Part shown: positions 1 to 9,051 of the stretch, piece by piece
Layout of the letters: each line of letters starts with the position of its first letter
Numbering within the stretch: position 1 is the stretch's first letter
Source of the DNA: Hyphomonas oceanitis SCH89
Lineage (GTDB): Bacteria; Pseudomonadota; Alphaproteobacteria; Caulobacterales; Hyphomonadaceae
NCBI RefSeq assembly: GCF_000685295.1
Contig: NZ_ARYL01000003.1
Coordinates: 1-64,000, forward strand
Length of the DNA stretch: 64,000 nt
Reading direction: 5' to 3'
Translations under genes and position numbers: made by a program
The notes under the pieces: generated by a model
The model's input: the letters and a program-made list of their open reading frames with translations, nothing else
Database searches by the model: none
Told to the model about the DNA's origin: nothing

Positions 1-30
1 GTGAGGAGACGGGGCGGACCATCCCATTAA
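1..30 (+). CDS. Possible 3' end of an upstream gene (partial)
   Basis: In frame 1 the first 27 bases are open and end in a TAA at 28-30, directly before a strong terminator hairpin. This looks like the last nine codons of a gene that enters from the left. Nine residues are too few to name a family, and frame 3 is also open, so the call rests only on the stop-plus-terminator arrangement. Confidence 0.3.
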   Translation: MRRRGGPSH

Positions 31-60
31 GCCCCGGTGCAGATGCGCCGGGGCTTTTCC
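31..60 (+). terminator. Rho-independent terminator
   Basis: A 7-bp GC stem (GCCCCGG at 31-37 with CCGGGGC at 48-54) is followed by TTTTCCTTTT. It reads on the plus strand and would end a gene lying left of the window. Read on the minus strand it is not followed by a T run, so it is not the katG terminator. Confidence 0.75.
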
Positions 61-79
61 TTTTGGGGTGTCGTTTCGG

Positions 80-2368
<2,289 letters not shown>

Positions 2369-2506
2369 TCAGGCGCGCGTGGATTATTCAATGACCGGGC
2401 GGCACGTGCTCCACGCGAAAAAGGGCCCATGCCCGCCATAATTTCTGGCGGGGTCGTCGCCTTGCATGCGTTGAAGGTAGTGGAGATGCAGTCAGAGGAG
2501 TTTCAG

Positions 2507-2959
2507 ATGCGGTTCAGTTCAGGGGTGGGGCGCGGCACACGCGCGCTTTTGTTCGGGATATGTCTCGTGACAGCGGTGGGCTGCGGCCAGACGAGTGCCG
2601 AGCCATCGGCGCCGTCGACGGGCGGCGAGACACCCTCTCAGAGTGCAGACTGCGCGATACCGTTTCCGGAGGGTATTCCGGTTCCGGACGGGTTGAAAAT
2701 CGAGACGTGCAATCAGGCCAAGGACCTGACCGGCTTTCATGGCAAGGCGCCGCTGCCGAAGGATGTCGATGCCAGCTTTGCGGCGCTGAAGGCCGATTAT
2801 GAGGCGGGGGGGTACACGCTTTACGACCAGACGAGCGGCAAGATCCGCAGTCTCATCTTCGGCGGCGAGGGGCACAGGAAAGGGCAGATCCAGCTCAATC
2901 CGAAAGAGGGATACCTTTCGGTGTCGATCAACCTCTATCCGTCAGACATGGAGGAATAG
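2507..2959 (+). CDS. Small lipoprotein of unknown function
   Basis: A 150-residue protein I do not recognise. It begins with a basic n-region and a hydrophobic stretch ending in AVGC near residue 26, which reads as a lipoprotein signal peptide. A low-complexity Ser/Pro/Gly/Glu linker follows, then a compact domain with two more cysteines that may form a disulfide (CAIPFPEG and ETCNQ). The ATG at 2507 is preceded by AGAGGAG; the longer open frame upstream has no such site. A 27-codon lipoprotein gene starts 3 nt after its stop, so the two are probably co-transcribed. Confidence 0.75.
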   Translation: MRFSSGVGRGTRALLFGICLVTAVGCGQTSAEPSAPSTGGETPSQSADCAIPFPEGIPVPDGLKIETCNQAKDLTGFHGKAPLPKDVDASFAALKADYEAGGYTLYDQTSGKIRSLIFGGEGHRKGQIQLNPKEGYLSVSINLYPSDMEE

Positions 2960-2962
2960 GTG

Positions 2963-3046
2963 ATGAGCCGAACGCGTGCTGCGATCTTGCTGGCGAGCGC
3001 CCTTGTGCTGGCATCCTGCGGGGCGGCCATCTCGTTCTGTCGCTAA
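2963..3046 (+). CDS. 27-residue mini-lipoprotein
   Basis: ATG at 2963, TAA at 3044-3046. The peptide begins MSRTRAAILLASALVLASC and has only eight residues after the lipobox cysteine, two hydrophobic patches and a final Cys-Arg. GAGGAA at 2951-2956, inside the end of the previous gene, gives a ribosome binding site 6 nt before the ATG. The basic start, leucine/alanine core and LASC lipobox make a chance ORF unlikely. It resembles entericidin-class mini-lipoproteins in architecture but is shorter and not obviously homologous. Confidence 0.55.
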   Translation: MSRTRAAILLASALVLASCGAAISFCR

Positions 3047-3071
3047 GCCTGTCCCTGCCGGAATAGGCAGC

Positions 3072-3551
3072 CTACTGGCGGCGGCCTGTCGGGTTGCCCG
3101 GTGTGGCTTCGTCGCTGTTTGGCAGGCGCACGGCGCCGACTGTGCCGAAGATCTGTTCCCAGAGGCCAAGCTCCCGGCCACGGGTGGGCGTCTCGCGTGA
3201 GGCGTAGTTGATCACTTCGCCATCGGCAGCGGTGTATTCGAGCACTTCATCGACCTTGTCATCCTCGCCAAAGCGGATGGCTGTGATCGAACGTTTGGTG
3301 ATTTTCGGCTTCAGGAAGGCGATGCGTTCCTGAACGTCGGACATGTAGATCCACGTCTTGTCGTCGAAAATGCCCTCGGTGGAGGGGCTGCCGAGTTGTG
3401 CCAGCACAGAGGAGCGGGTGTCTTCATCGGGTTTCATGTCACGGGGCTGGGCGTCATCCGCCACATAGCCGTGAAAGTCGCGCGCGGGCGTGAGGCATGC
3501 CGTAAGCGGCAGGGTGAGAAGGCCAATGGCCAAAATCGCACGTCGCGACAT
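3072..3551 (-). CDS. bamE: Outer membrane assembly lipoprotein BamE/SmpA
   Basis: A 159-residue lipoprotein with a signal peptide ending in LTAC (lipobox near residue 19). The BamE/SmpA fold is recognisable from the spacing of VLAQLGSPSTEG, a Trp-Tyr strand (TWIYMSD) and the later FGEDDKVDEV strand. BamE is an accessory subunit of the BAM complex that inserts beta-barrel proteins into the outer membrane. The start is fixed by AACAGGAG about 7 nt upstream; the frame is open far upstream but that part is antisense to the next gene. It is transcribed away from the chaperone gene at 3626, a neighbourhood common in alphaproteobacteria. The C-terminal tail after the domain is low complexity. Confidence 0.88.
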   Translation of the reverse strand: MSRRAILAIGLLTLPLTACLTPARDFHGYVADDAQPRDMKPDEDTRSSVLAQLGSPSTEGIFDDKTWIYMSDVQERIAFLKPKITKRSITAIRFGEDDKVDEVLEYTAADGEVINYASRETPTRGRELGLWEQIFGTVGAVRLPNSDEATPGNPTGRRQ

Positions 3552-3625
3552 GGAGAAACTCCTGTTAAGGCTTCGCGAAAGACCTAGCGGTTGCAGCCCC
3601 CCCTTGGCAACACAGGAGTACATAG

Positions 3626-4162
3626 GTGACAGGAATTTCAATCGGCTGGCTGGCGCGGCGGCGGGCCCGCAAGGCGGCTGCAGGCAACGCCTATGCCGGC
3701 TTGATGAAGGCGGCGCTGGCCCCGGATTTCTACCTGACAGGCGACGTTGCGGACACATTCGAGGGGCGCGCAGGCATGGTGATGGTCCATGCGGCGCTGG
3801 CCCTGCGGCGGATACGGGGCATCCCCGGCAAGGAGGCCGCGCGGCTGGCCGCCGCCCTGAATACGCGCGTTCTGGACGGATTTGACGCCGCCTATCGCGA
3901 GCAGGGCGTGGGTGATTCGTCGATTGCGCGAAAGGTGCGCAAACTGGCCGAAGCCTATTACGGTATGGGCCTCGCCCTGACGGCAGCGCTGGATGAAGCG
4001 AGCGCTGAAGCGCGCAAATCCGCTGTTGAGGGCGTACTGGCCCGTAATGCGGTGACCGAAAGCAGCCGCGCGGCAGGGCTTGCGGCATGGCTGTGCACGC
4101 TCGCCGATGGGCTGGAAGCGCAACAGGACTCGGAGATTTTAGCTGGAAATCTTGACTGGTAG
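3626..4162 (+). CDS. Ubiquinol-cytochrome c chaperone (CBP3/UPF0174 family)
   Basis: A 178-residue alpha-helical protein of the CBP3-type family that helps assemble the cytochrome bc1 complex. Features seen are the Y-x-x-L-M-x-x-A-L-x-P-x-F helix near residue 24, the [15 protein letters not shown] segment and the later [20 protein letters not shown] block, which is typical of the family. The start is a GTG with CAGGAG 7 nt upstream. The divergent bamE and the plsX gene downstream match the alphaproteobacterial arrangement, although the DUF177 gene that often lies between this gene and plsX is not present. Confidence 0.85.
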   Translation: MTGISIGWLARRRARKAAAGNAYAGLMKAALAPDFYLTGDVADTFEGRAGMVMVHAALALRRIRGIPGKEAARLAAALNTRVLDGFDAAYREQGVGDSSIARKVRKLAEAYYGMGLALTAALDEASAEARKSAVEGVLARNAVTESSRAAGLAAWLCTLADGLEAQQDSEILAGNLDW

Positions 4163-4275
4163 ACGGGCGCCAAAGTGCGTTAGCACGTACAGGCGCAGCG
4201 TTGCCAAGGTTGGTGACGCGCCGTAAACAGCGCCAGAGTGGAAACGCCAAGTTTCCCCGCAGCAGGAAGGCCCGA

Positions 4276-5310
4276 ATGGCTAAAGGCACAATTCTCTCGA
4301 TTGATGCCATGGGCGGCGATGCCGCGCCCGGTGTCGTGGTTGATGGCCTGGCTGTCCTGCTGGCAGATCGCGCGGATATTTCGGTGCTGCTGCATGGCAA
4401 TGAACCTGTGCTGGCGCCCCTCGTGGCGGCGCAAAAGGCCCTGGCGGGCCGCTGTCAGATCATCCATTCCGACACAGTCATTACCAGCGACATGAAACCC
4501 AGCCAGGCCCTGCGCCGAGGCAAGGGTTCGTCGATGTGGAATGCGATCGAGGCCGTCAAGAATGGCGAGGCCGGCGCAGCAGTTTCAGCTGGCAATACCG
4601 GCGCCCTGATGGCGATTTCCATGCTGATCCTGCGCAAGATGGAGGGCGTGCACCGCCCGGCCATGACGGCGTTGTGGCCAACCCTGCGCGGACGCACCGT
4701 TGTGCTTGACGTGGGCGCAAACCTTGAGGCCGATGCGGCGCAGCTGGTGAGCTTTGCGATCATGGGCGAGGCCTATGCCCGCGCGGCGCTTGGCATTGCC
4801 AAGCCAAGCATTGGCATTCTCAATATCGGCTCTGAAGAGATGAAGGGCCATGATGAAGTGCGCGAGGCCCATGAATGGCTGCGCGCCGCGAAGCTCGACA
4901 TCGACTATCGCGGCTTTGTCGAAGGCGATGACATCTCAAAGGGGGCCGTCGATGTCGTGGTGACCGACGGCTTTACCGGCAATGTGGCGCTGAAGGCCGG
5001 CGAGGGCGTTGCCCGCATGCTCGGCAGCCGGATGCGTGAAGCCTTTACCGCCAGCCTGATGACGAAAATTGGCGCGGCCCTGGCCATGGCCGGGCTGAAG
5101 ACCTTGCGGTCGCAAATGGACCCGAGCAATGTGAATGGCGGCGTCCTGCTGGGGCTGGGTGGTGTATCGGTCAAAAGCCATGGCGGCACCGATGCCCGTG
5201 GCTTTGCAAAGGCGTGTGAATTGGCTGCAGACCTTGCCAGCAGCCATTACCGCGACGAAATACTCGCCAATCTCTCGCGTATAAGAGAAGGTGGCCTGGC
5301 CGCCGAATAG
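4276..5310 (+). CDS. plsX: Phosphate acyltransferase PlsX
   Basis: Converts acyl-ACP to acyl-phosphate, the first step of the PlsX/PlsY route to phosphatidic acid. The 344-residue protein begins with [19 protein letters not shown], the PlsX signature, and carries the family blocks GNTGALM and [16 protein letters not shown]. The ATG at 4276 follows AGGAAGG; an in-frame upstream ATG-like start adds basic non-coding sequence. It lies 27 bp before fabH, so acyl-phosphate supply and fatty-acid initiation are probably co-expressed. Confidence 0.96.
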   Translation: MAKGTILSIDAMGGDAAPGVVVDGLAVLLADRADISVLLHGNEPVLAPLVAAQKALAGRCQIIHSDTVITSDMKPSQALRRGKGSSMWNAIEAVKNGEAGAAVSAGNTGALMAISMLILRKMEGVHRPAMTALWPTLRGRTVVLDVGANLEADAAQLVSFAIMGEAYARAALGIAKPSIGILNIGSEEMKGHDEVREAHEWLRAAKLDIDYRGFVEGDDISKGAVDVVVTDGFTGNVALKAGEGVARMLGSRMREAFTASLMTKIGAALAMAGLKTLRSQMDPSNVNGGVLLGLGGVSVKSHGGTDARGFAKACELAADLASSHYRDEILANLSRIREGGLAAE

Positions 5311-5337
5311 GCGCGGTCGGGCAAGGAAAGGACGTTC

Positions 5338-6309
5338 ATGACACGACGCAGCTTCATTCGCGGCACTGGCGGATACCTTCCCGAGAAGGTGCTGACCAAT
5401 GAAGATCTGTCGACAATGCTCGACACGTCAGACGAGTGGATTCGCGAGCGCACCGGCATCCAGAAGCGCCACGTTGCGGCGGACGGCGAGCTGACATCCG
5501 ATATTGCGACGGCGGCAGCTCGCCAGGCGCTGGATGCTGCGGGCATGACGGCCCAGGACATTGACCTGATCGTGCTGGCGACGACGACGCCTGACCAGAC
5601 CTTCCCGGCAACAGCGACGGCTGTGCAGGCCAAGCTTGGCTGCGGCCCCAGCGCGGCGTTTGACGTGCAGGCGGTGTGTTCCGGCTTCCTGTTCGGGCTG
5701 GCGACGGCGGACAGCATGCTGAAGCAGGGCCTGTTCAACCGGGCGCTGGTGATCGGCGCAGAAACATTCACGCGCATTCTCGACTGGTCTGACCGTGGCA
5801 CGGCTGTGCTGTTCGGCGATGGCGGCGGCGCGGTGGTGATTGAGGCGGTGGAATGGGATGGCGCGGCGGATGCCGGCATTATCACGCACCACATCCGCAC
5901 GGACGGCACCAAGTCCGACCTCCTCTATGTCGATGGCGGCGTCAGTTCGACCGGGACGATCGGCCATGTGCGCATGGAGGGAAACCGCGTGTTCAAACAT
6001 GCGGTGACGAATATTTCCTCGGCCATCCAGGCCGTGCTCGATGAGACCGGCCTGACGGCGGAGGACATTGACTGGTTCGTGCCGCATCAGGCCAACAAGC
6101 GCATTCTCGACGGCGTCGCGCGCAAGATCGGCATTCCGGAAGAGAAGGTCGTCATTACGGTCGACCAGCACGCCAACACGTCTGCGGCGTCCATTCCGCT
6201 GGCGCTGAACCATGCTGTGCGCTCCGGCCGGGCAAAGAAGGGTGACCTGATCCTTTCCGAGGCCATGGGCGGCGGATTCTCGTGGGGCGCCAGCCTGTTC
6301 CGCCTTTGA
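5338..6309 (+). CDS. fabH: 3-oxoacyl-ACP synthase III FabH
   Basis: Condenses acetyl-CoA with malonyl-ACP to start fatty-acid synthesis. The 323-residue protein has the Cys-His-Asn triad of KASIII: Cys114 in QAVCSGF, His in [11 protein letters not shown] and Asn in [13 protein letters not shown]. The C-terminal GGGFSWGA block is also typical. AAGGAAAGG precedes the ATG. It is placed between plsX and ihfA, as in other alphaproteobacteria. Confidence 0.97.
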   Translation: MTRRSFIRGTGGYLPEKVLTNEDLSTMLDTSDEWIRERTGIQKRHVAADGELTSDIATAAARQALDAAGMTAQDIDLIVLATTTPDQTFPATATAVQAKLGCGPSAAFDVQAVCSGFLFGLATADSMLKQGLFNRALVIGAETFTRILDWSDRGTAVLFGDGGGAVVIEAVEWDGAADAGIITHHIRTDGTKSDLLYVDGGVSSTGTIGHVRMEGNRVFKHAVTNISSAIQAVLDETGLTAEDIDWFVPHQANKRILDGVARKIGIPEEKVVITVDQHANTSAASIPLALNHAVRSGRAKKGDLILSEAMGGGFSWGASLFRL

Positions 6310-6396
6310 TCCGGCGCGGCCGATTTCATCCACAATTTTCGGGTCTAATCGGGCAATCTGAAACTTCTCAATGATTTAAGCTGACGGGTTTGCTAG

Positions 6397-6412
6397 GAAT
6401 CCGTTAAGATTC
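6397..6412 (+). promoter_or_regulatory. Paired GANTC sites in the ihfA promoter region
   Basis: GAATC at 6397-6401 and GATTC at 6408-6412 form a perfect inverted pair separated by CGTTAA, with centres 11 bp apart. GANTC is the methylation target of CcrM in alphaproteobacteria, and GcrA acts at methylated GANTC promoters. The pair lies about 40 bp before the ihfA ATG in a 138-bp gap, so promoter placement is plausible. Confidence 0.4.
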
Positions 6413-6447
6413 ATTGGCTACCCATTAACGAAAGGCGAAAGACCGTC

Positions 6448-6741
6448 ATGAGCAACCAGACCCTGACCCGTGCTGAAGTAACCGACGCCATTGTCCGTGA
6501 AGTGGGCGTGACGCGTCAGGAATCCTCTGACCTGCTGGATCGTACGCTCGACATGATAGGCAGCGCGCTCGAGCATGAAGACGAAGTGAAGCTTTCGCGC
6601 TTTGGCAATTTCGTGGTGCGCTCGAAGGCTGCGCGCGAAGGCCGTAACCCCAAAACCGGCGAAGAAGCCGTGATTGCGCCGCGCCGCGTCGTCACCTTCC
6701 GGCCATCTCCCATGCTGAAGGCCCGCGTCGACAAGGGCTGA
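6448..6741 (+). CDS. ihfA: Integration host factor subunit alpha
   Basis: A 97-residue DNA-bending protein of the HU/IHF family that pairs with IhfB. The beta-arm sequence [23 protein letters not shown] and the [14 protein letters not shown] start are typical of the alpha subunit. Length matches the family. The ATG follows GAAAGGCGAAAG. A 138-bp gap with paired GANTC sites separates it from fabH, so it may have its own promoter. The MerR gene begins 20 bp downstream. Confidence 0.96.
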   Translation: MSNQTLTRAEVTDAIVREVGVTRQESSDLLDRTLDMIGSALEHEDEVKLSRFGNFVVRSKAAREGRNPKTGEEAVIAPRRVVTFRPSPMLKARVDKG

Positions 6742-6761
6742 AACAAAACAAGGATAGCGAT

Positions 6762-7232
6762 ATGACTGCCTCACGGAACCGAGTTGAAAAATCCGCTAAC
6801 GCTTTCCGCTCGATTGGAGAGGCAGCTGCTGAACTTGGCCTTGAGACGCACGTCCTTCGCTATTGGGAAAGCAAGTTTCCGCGCGATGTGAAACCGGTGA
6901 AGCGCGCCGATGGCCGCCGCCTGTTCCGCCCGCAGGATATTGAAGCCCTGCGCGGCATCCAGATTCTCGTGCATGAGCGCGGCATGACGCTGAAAGGCGC
7001 CAAGTCCATCCTCGCAGAGCAAGGGCTTGCGGCCGTACTCTCTGGCGCGGCCAAGCTGGGCACAGCGGCCAGCCCGGCGCGCGAGCTGCAGAAGAAGGTC
7101 GCGAAGGCATTCGATGCCGAGCTGCCTGATACGTCCGCGCCCAAGCGGCAGGAGCGCCTTGAGGGCGCATTGGTCGAGCTGACAGACCTGAAAGCCCGCC
7201 TTGATGCGATGCGTGGCCGCCGCGCTGCCTAA
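6762..7232 (+). CDS. MerR-family transcriptional regulator
   Basis: A 156-residue regulator with an N-terminal MerR winged helix-turn-helix ([26 protein letters not shown], residues about 15-40) and the [15 protein letters not shown] second wing. A dimerisation helix follows, then a poorly conserved tail rich in Ala and Lys. No metal-binding cysteines are visible, so it is not a metal sensor of the usual type. MerR genes of this kind follow ihfA in many alphaproteobacteria; their target is generally unknown. Confidence 0.9.
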   Translation: MTASRNRVEKSANAFRSIGEAAAELGLETHVLRYWESKFPRDVKPVKRADGRRLFRPQDIEALRGIQILVHERGMTLKGAKSILAEQGLAAVLSGAAKLGTAASPARELQKKVAKAFDAELPDTSAPKRQERLEGALVELTDLKARLDAMRGRRAA

Positions 7233-7285
7233 ACCCATATAAGCGATTGCGGAACCGGGGCGGCTTGGCTACAAGCCGCCAGAGT

Positions 7286-7362
7286 CGGAGCGTGGCGCAG
7301 CCCGGTAGCGCACTCGCCTGGGGGGCGAGGGGTCGTAGGTTCGAATCCTATCGCTCCGACCA
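7286..7362 (+). tRNA. tRNA-Pro (anticodon GGG)
   Basis: A complete cloverleaf can be drawn. The acceptor stem CGGAGCG pairs with CGCTCCG. The D arm is GCGC...GCGC. The anticodon stem CTCGC/GCGAG carries loop CTGGGGG with anticodon GGG. The T arm is GTAGG-TTCGAAT-CCTAT. Discriminator A is followed by an encoded CCA. Total length is 77 nt. It sits downstream of the MerR gene on the same strand. Confidence 0.97.
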
Positions 7363-7407
7363 TTTTCACTTGTGACAGGTACAGTTTGCACCGCGGAATG
7401 GGGTGGC

Positions 7408-7869
7408 TCAAACGCCTGTCTCGACCTGTTCCTGATAGCGTGTGGCGACGTGAACGATGAGGACCGTCGCAATGTGGGAAACAAAGCCCACCGTCCACCA
7501 GATCAATGGCCATTTCATCACGAACGTGTTGCCACCAATGCCTATGCTGATGCCGACAAATACGACGACACCGATGGCATAGCCTGCCAGATGGATCCAC
7601 AGGGAGAGCCGTATCGCCGCCCGTGTCTTTGCATTCCGGCGGGCAACCGTATTGGCCGCTTCGGCCGCCTGATCGACCGACAGTGCGATGACATCGACAT
7701 TGTACGCGGCCGCCAGCGCCTTGAGCGATTCCTGCGAGGCCGGTTCGCCATTTTCGATGCGCTGGATGGTGCGAAGGCCAATCCCGGCGAGGTCTGCCAC
7801 ATGTTCCTGCGACCAGTAACGCTCTTCACGCCACCGCTTGATCTTGGCTGCATCTGCTTTGAAGGACAT
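7408..7869 (-). CDS. XRE-type regulator with C-terminal 2TM domain
   Basis: A 153-residue protein. Residues about 8-65 form a Cro/CI helix-turn-helix (WSQEHVADLAGIGLRTIQRIENG). Two hydrophobic segments follow near 88-108 and 120-140 and match the 2TM domain found fused to such regulators. It is therefore probably an integral inner-membrane DNA-binding protein. AGGAG lies 6 nt before the ATG. It is divergent from the nitrilase gene with a 217-bp gap; the target is unknown. Confidence 0.85.
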   Translation of the reverse strand: MSFKADAAKIKRWREERYWSQEHVADLAGIGLRTIQRIENGEPASQESLKALAAAYNVDVIALSVDQAAEAANTVARRNAKTRAAIRLSLWIHLAGYAIGVVVFVGISIGIGGNTFVMKWPLIWWTVGFVSHIATVLIVHVATRYQEQVETGV

Positions 7870-8025
7870 TTTTTTCTCCTGCGTTTCCCATTATCAGATG
7901 GACCCAGGAGACCGCAAATGACGTCCCTCCTCCACGCCAGCGGTACGCCATCGCCCCGCCACAAGGCCGCCAGTGCGCCGCCAGCACAGGCATTTCTCGA
8001 CATTCCGCTCGACTGTACATATTCA

Positions 8026-8049
8026 GGCCCTCGCAGCAGCCTGAGGGCC
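8026..8049 (+). promoter_or_regulatory. Hairpin in the XRE/nitrilase divergent gap
   Basis: GGCCCTC (8026-8032) pairs with GAGGGCC (8043-8049) around a 10-nt loop, 37 bp before the nitrilase ATG. It could be an operator or a leader hairpin. There is no T run, so it is not a standard terminator. The rest of the 7870-8086 gap shows nothing else I can support. Confidence 0.3.
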
Positions 8050-8086
8050 ATGTTGGTCGGTGCAGAGTGCGAAAAGGGAAAGTGCC

Positions 8087-9001
8087 ATGTCCAAGTTTGT
8101 TGTGGCTGCAGTGCAGGCCGGGTCAAAACTCTTCGATACGGACGCAACCCTTTCCCTCTTTGCCGGCAAGTTGACCGAAGCTGCGAAGACGGGCGCGGAC
8201 CTGGTGGTGTTTCCGGAGGCGTTTATCGGCGGCTATCCGAAGGGCATTGATTTCGGCGTGCGTGTGGGCATGCGCTCGCCTGCGGGACGCGAACAGTTCC
8301 GCCAGTATTTTGATGGGGCGATTGAACGGCACTCGTCGCAGATGGACGAGATCAGGTCGCTCGTCAAAGAGGCGCAGGTCAACGTTGTTCTGGGGATTAT
8401 CGAGCGCGAGGGCGGGACACTTTACTGCTCCAGCGCGACGATTGACCGGGATGGCAATGTCCTCGCCTGGCATCGCAAACTGATGCCGACGGCTATGGAA
8501 AAGGTGATCTGGGGGCAGGGCGACGGCTCCACCATTGAGGTCGCCAAATCGGACATGGGCGTGATCTCGATGGCGATCTGCTGGGAGAATTACATGCCGC
8601 TCCTGCGCTCGCATCTCTACAGCCAAGGAACGCAGGTGCATTGCGTGCCGACGGTGGACGACCGGGATGTCTGGCTGCCCACACTGCAGATGATTGCCCT
8701 GGAGGGGCGGTGTTTCGTGGTGAGTGCCTGCCAGTACATGACGGTGGGCGATGTCTCTGCGGACTGGTTTGATCCCCTGCAAGGCACCAAGCCCGACACC
8801 GTGCTGATACGCGGCGGCAGCTGTATCATTTCACCGATGGGTGAAGTGCTGGCGGCGCCCGTGTTCAACAAGGCAGCCATCGTGTCTGCCGAGATCGACA
8901 TGGACGAGATCAAGCGGGCGAAGTTTGATCTGGACGTGAGCGGCCATTACAGCCGCCCGGATGTGTTCAAACTGTCCGTGGATACAAAGCCGCAAAGATA
9001 G
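8087..9001 (+). CDS. Nitrilase / carbon-nitrogen hydrolase
   Basis: A 304-residue class-1 nitrilase-superfamily enzyme that hydrolyses nitriles to carboxylate and ammonia. The catalytic triad is visible: Glu44 in VFPEAFIGGYPKG, Lys131 in HRKLMPT and Cys165 in AICWENYMP. The CWENYMP form is characteristic of true nitrilases rather than amidases. The ATG at 8087 was preferred over one 27 bp upstream because GGGAAAG lies just before it. The substrate cannot be read from sequence. It is divergent from the membrane-anchored regulator and followed by a hairpin. Confidence 0.92.
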   Translation: MSKFVVAAVQAGSKLFDTDATLSLFAGKLTEAAKTGADLVVFPEAFIGGYPKGIDFGVRVGMRSPAGREQFRQYFDGAIERHSSQMDEIRSLVKEAQVNVVLGIIEREGGTLYCSSATIDRDGNVLAWHRKLMPTAMEKVIWGQGDGSTIEVAKSDMGVISMAICWENYMPLLRSHLYSQGTQVHCVPTVDDRDVWLPTLQMIALEGRCFVVSACQYMTVGDVSADWFDPLQGTKPDTVLIRGGSCIISPMGEVLAAPVFNKAAIVSAEIDMDEIKRAKFDLDVSGHYSRPDVFKLSVDTKPQR

Positions 9002-9006
9002 CGCTG

Positions 9007-9049
9007 CGGCCTGCTACCGCCCTGAGGCTGAAGCAGGCCGAGCCATTTT
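9007..9049 (+). terminator. Probable terminator after the nitrilase gene
   Basis: CGGCCTGCT (9007-9015) pairs with AGCAGGCCG (9032-9040) as a 9-bp stem with a 16-nt loop; ATTTTG follows after a short gap. The genes on either side converge here. The T run is offset from the stem, so strength is uncertain. Confidence 0.45.
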
Positions 9050-9051
9050 GC

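Noticed and set aside
2976-3200. 74-codon plus-strand open frame after the lipoprotein genes
   Set aside because: Out of frame with the mini-lipoprotein, antisense to bamE at its end and without a ribosome binding site.
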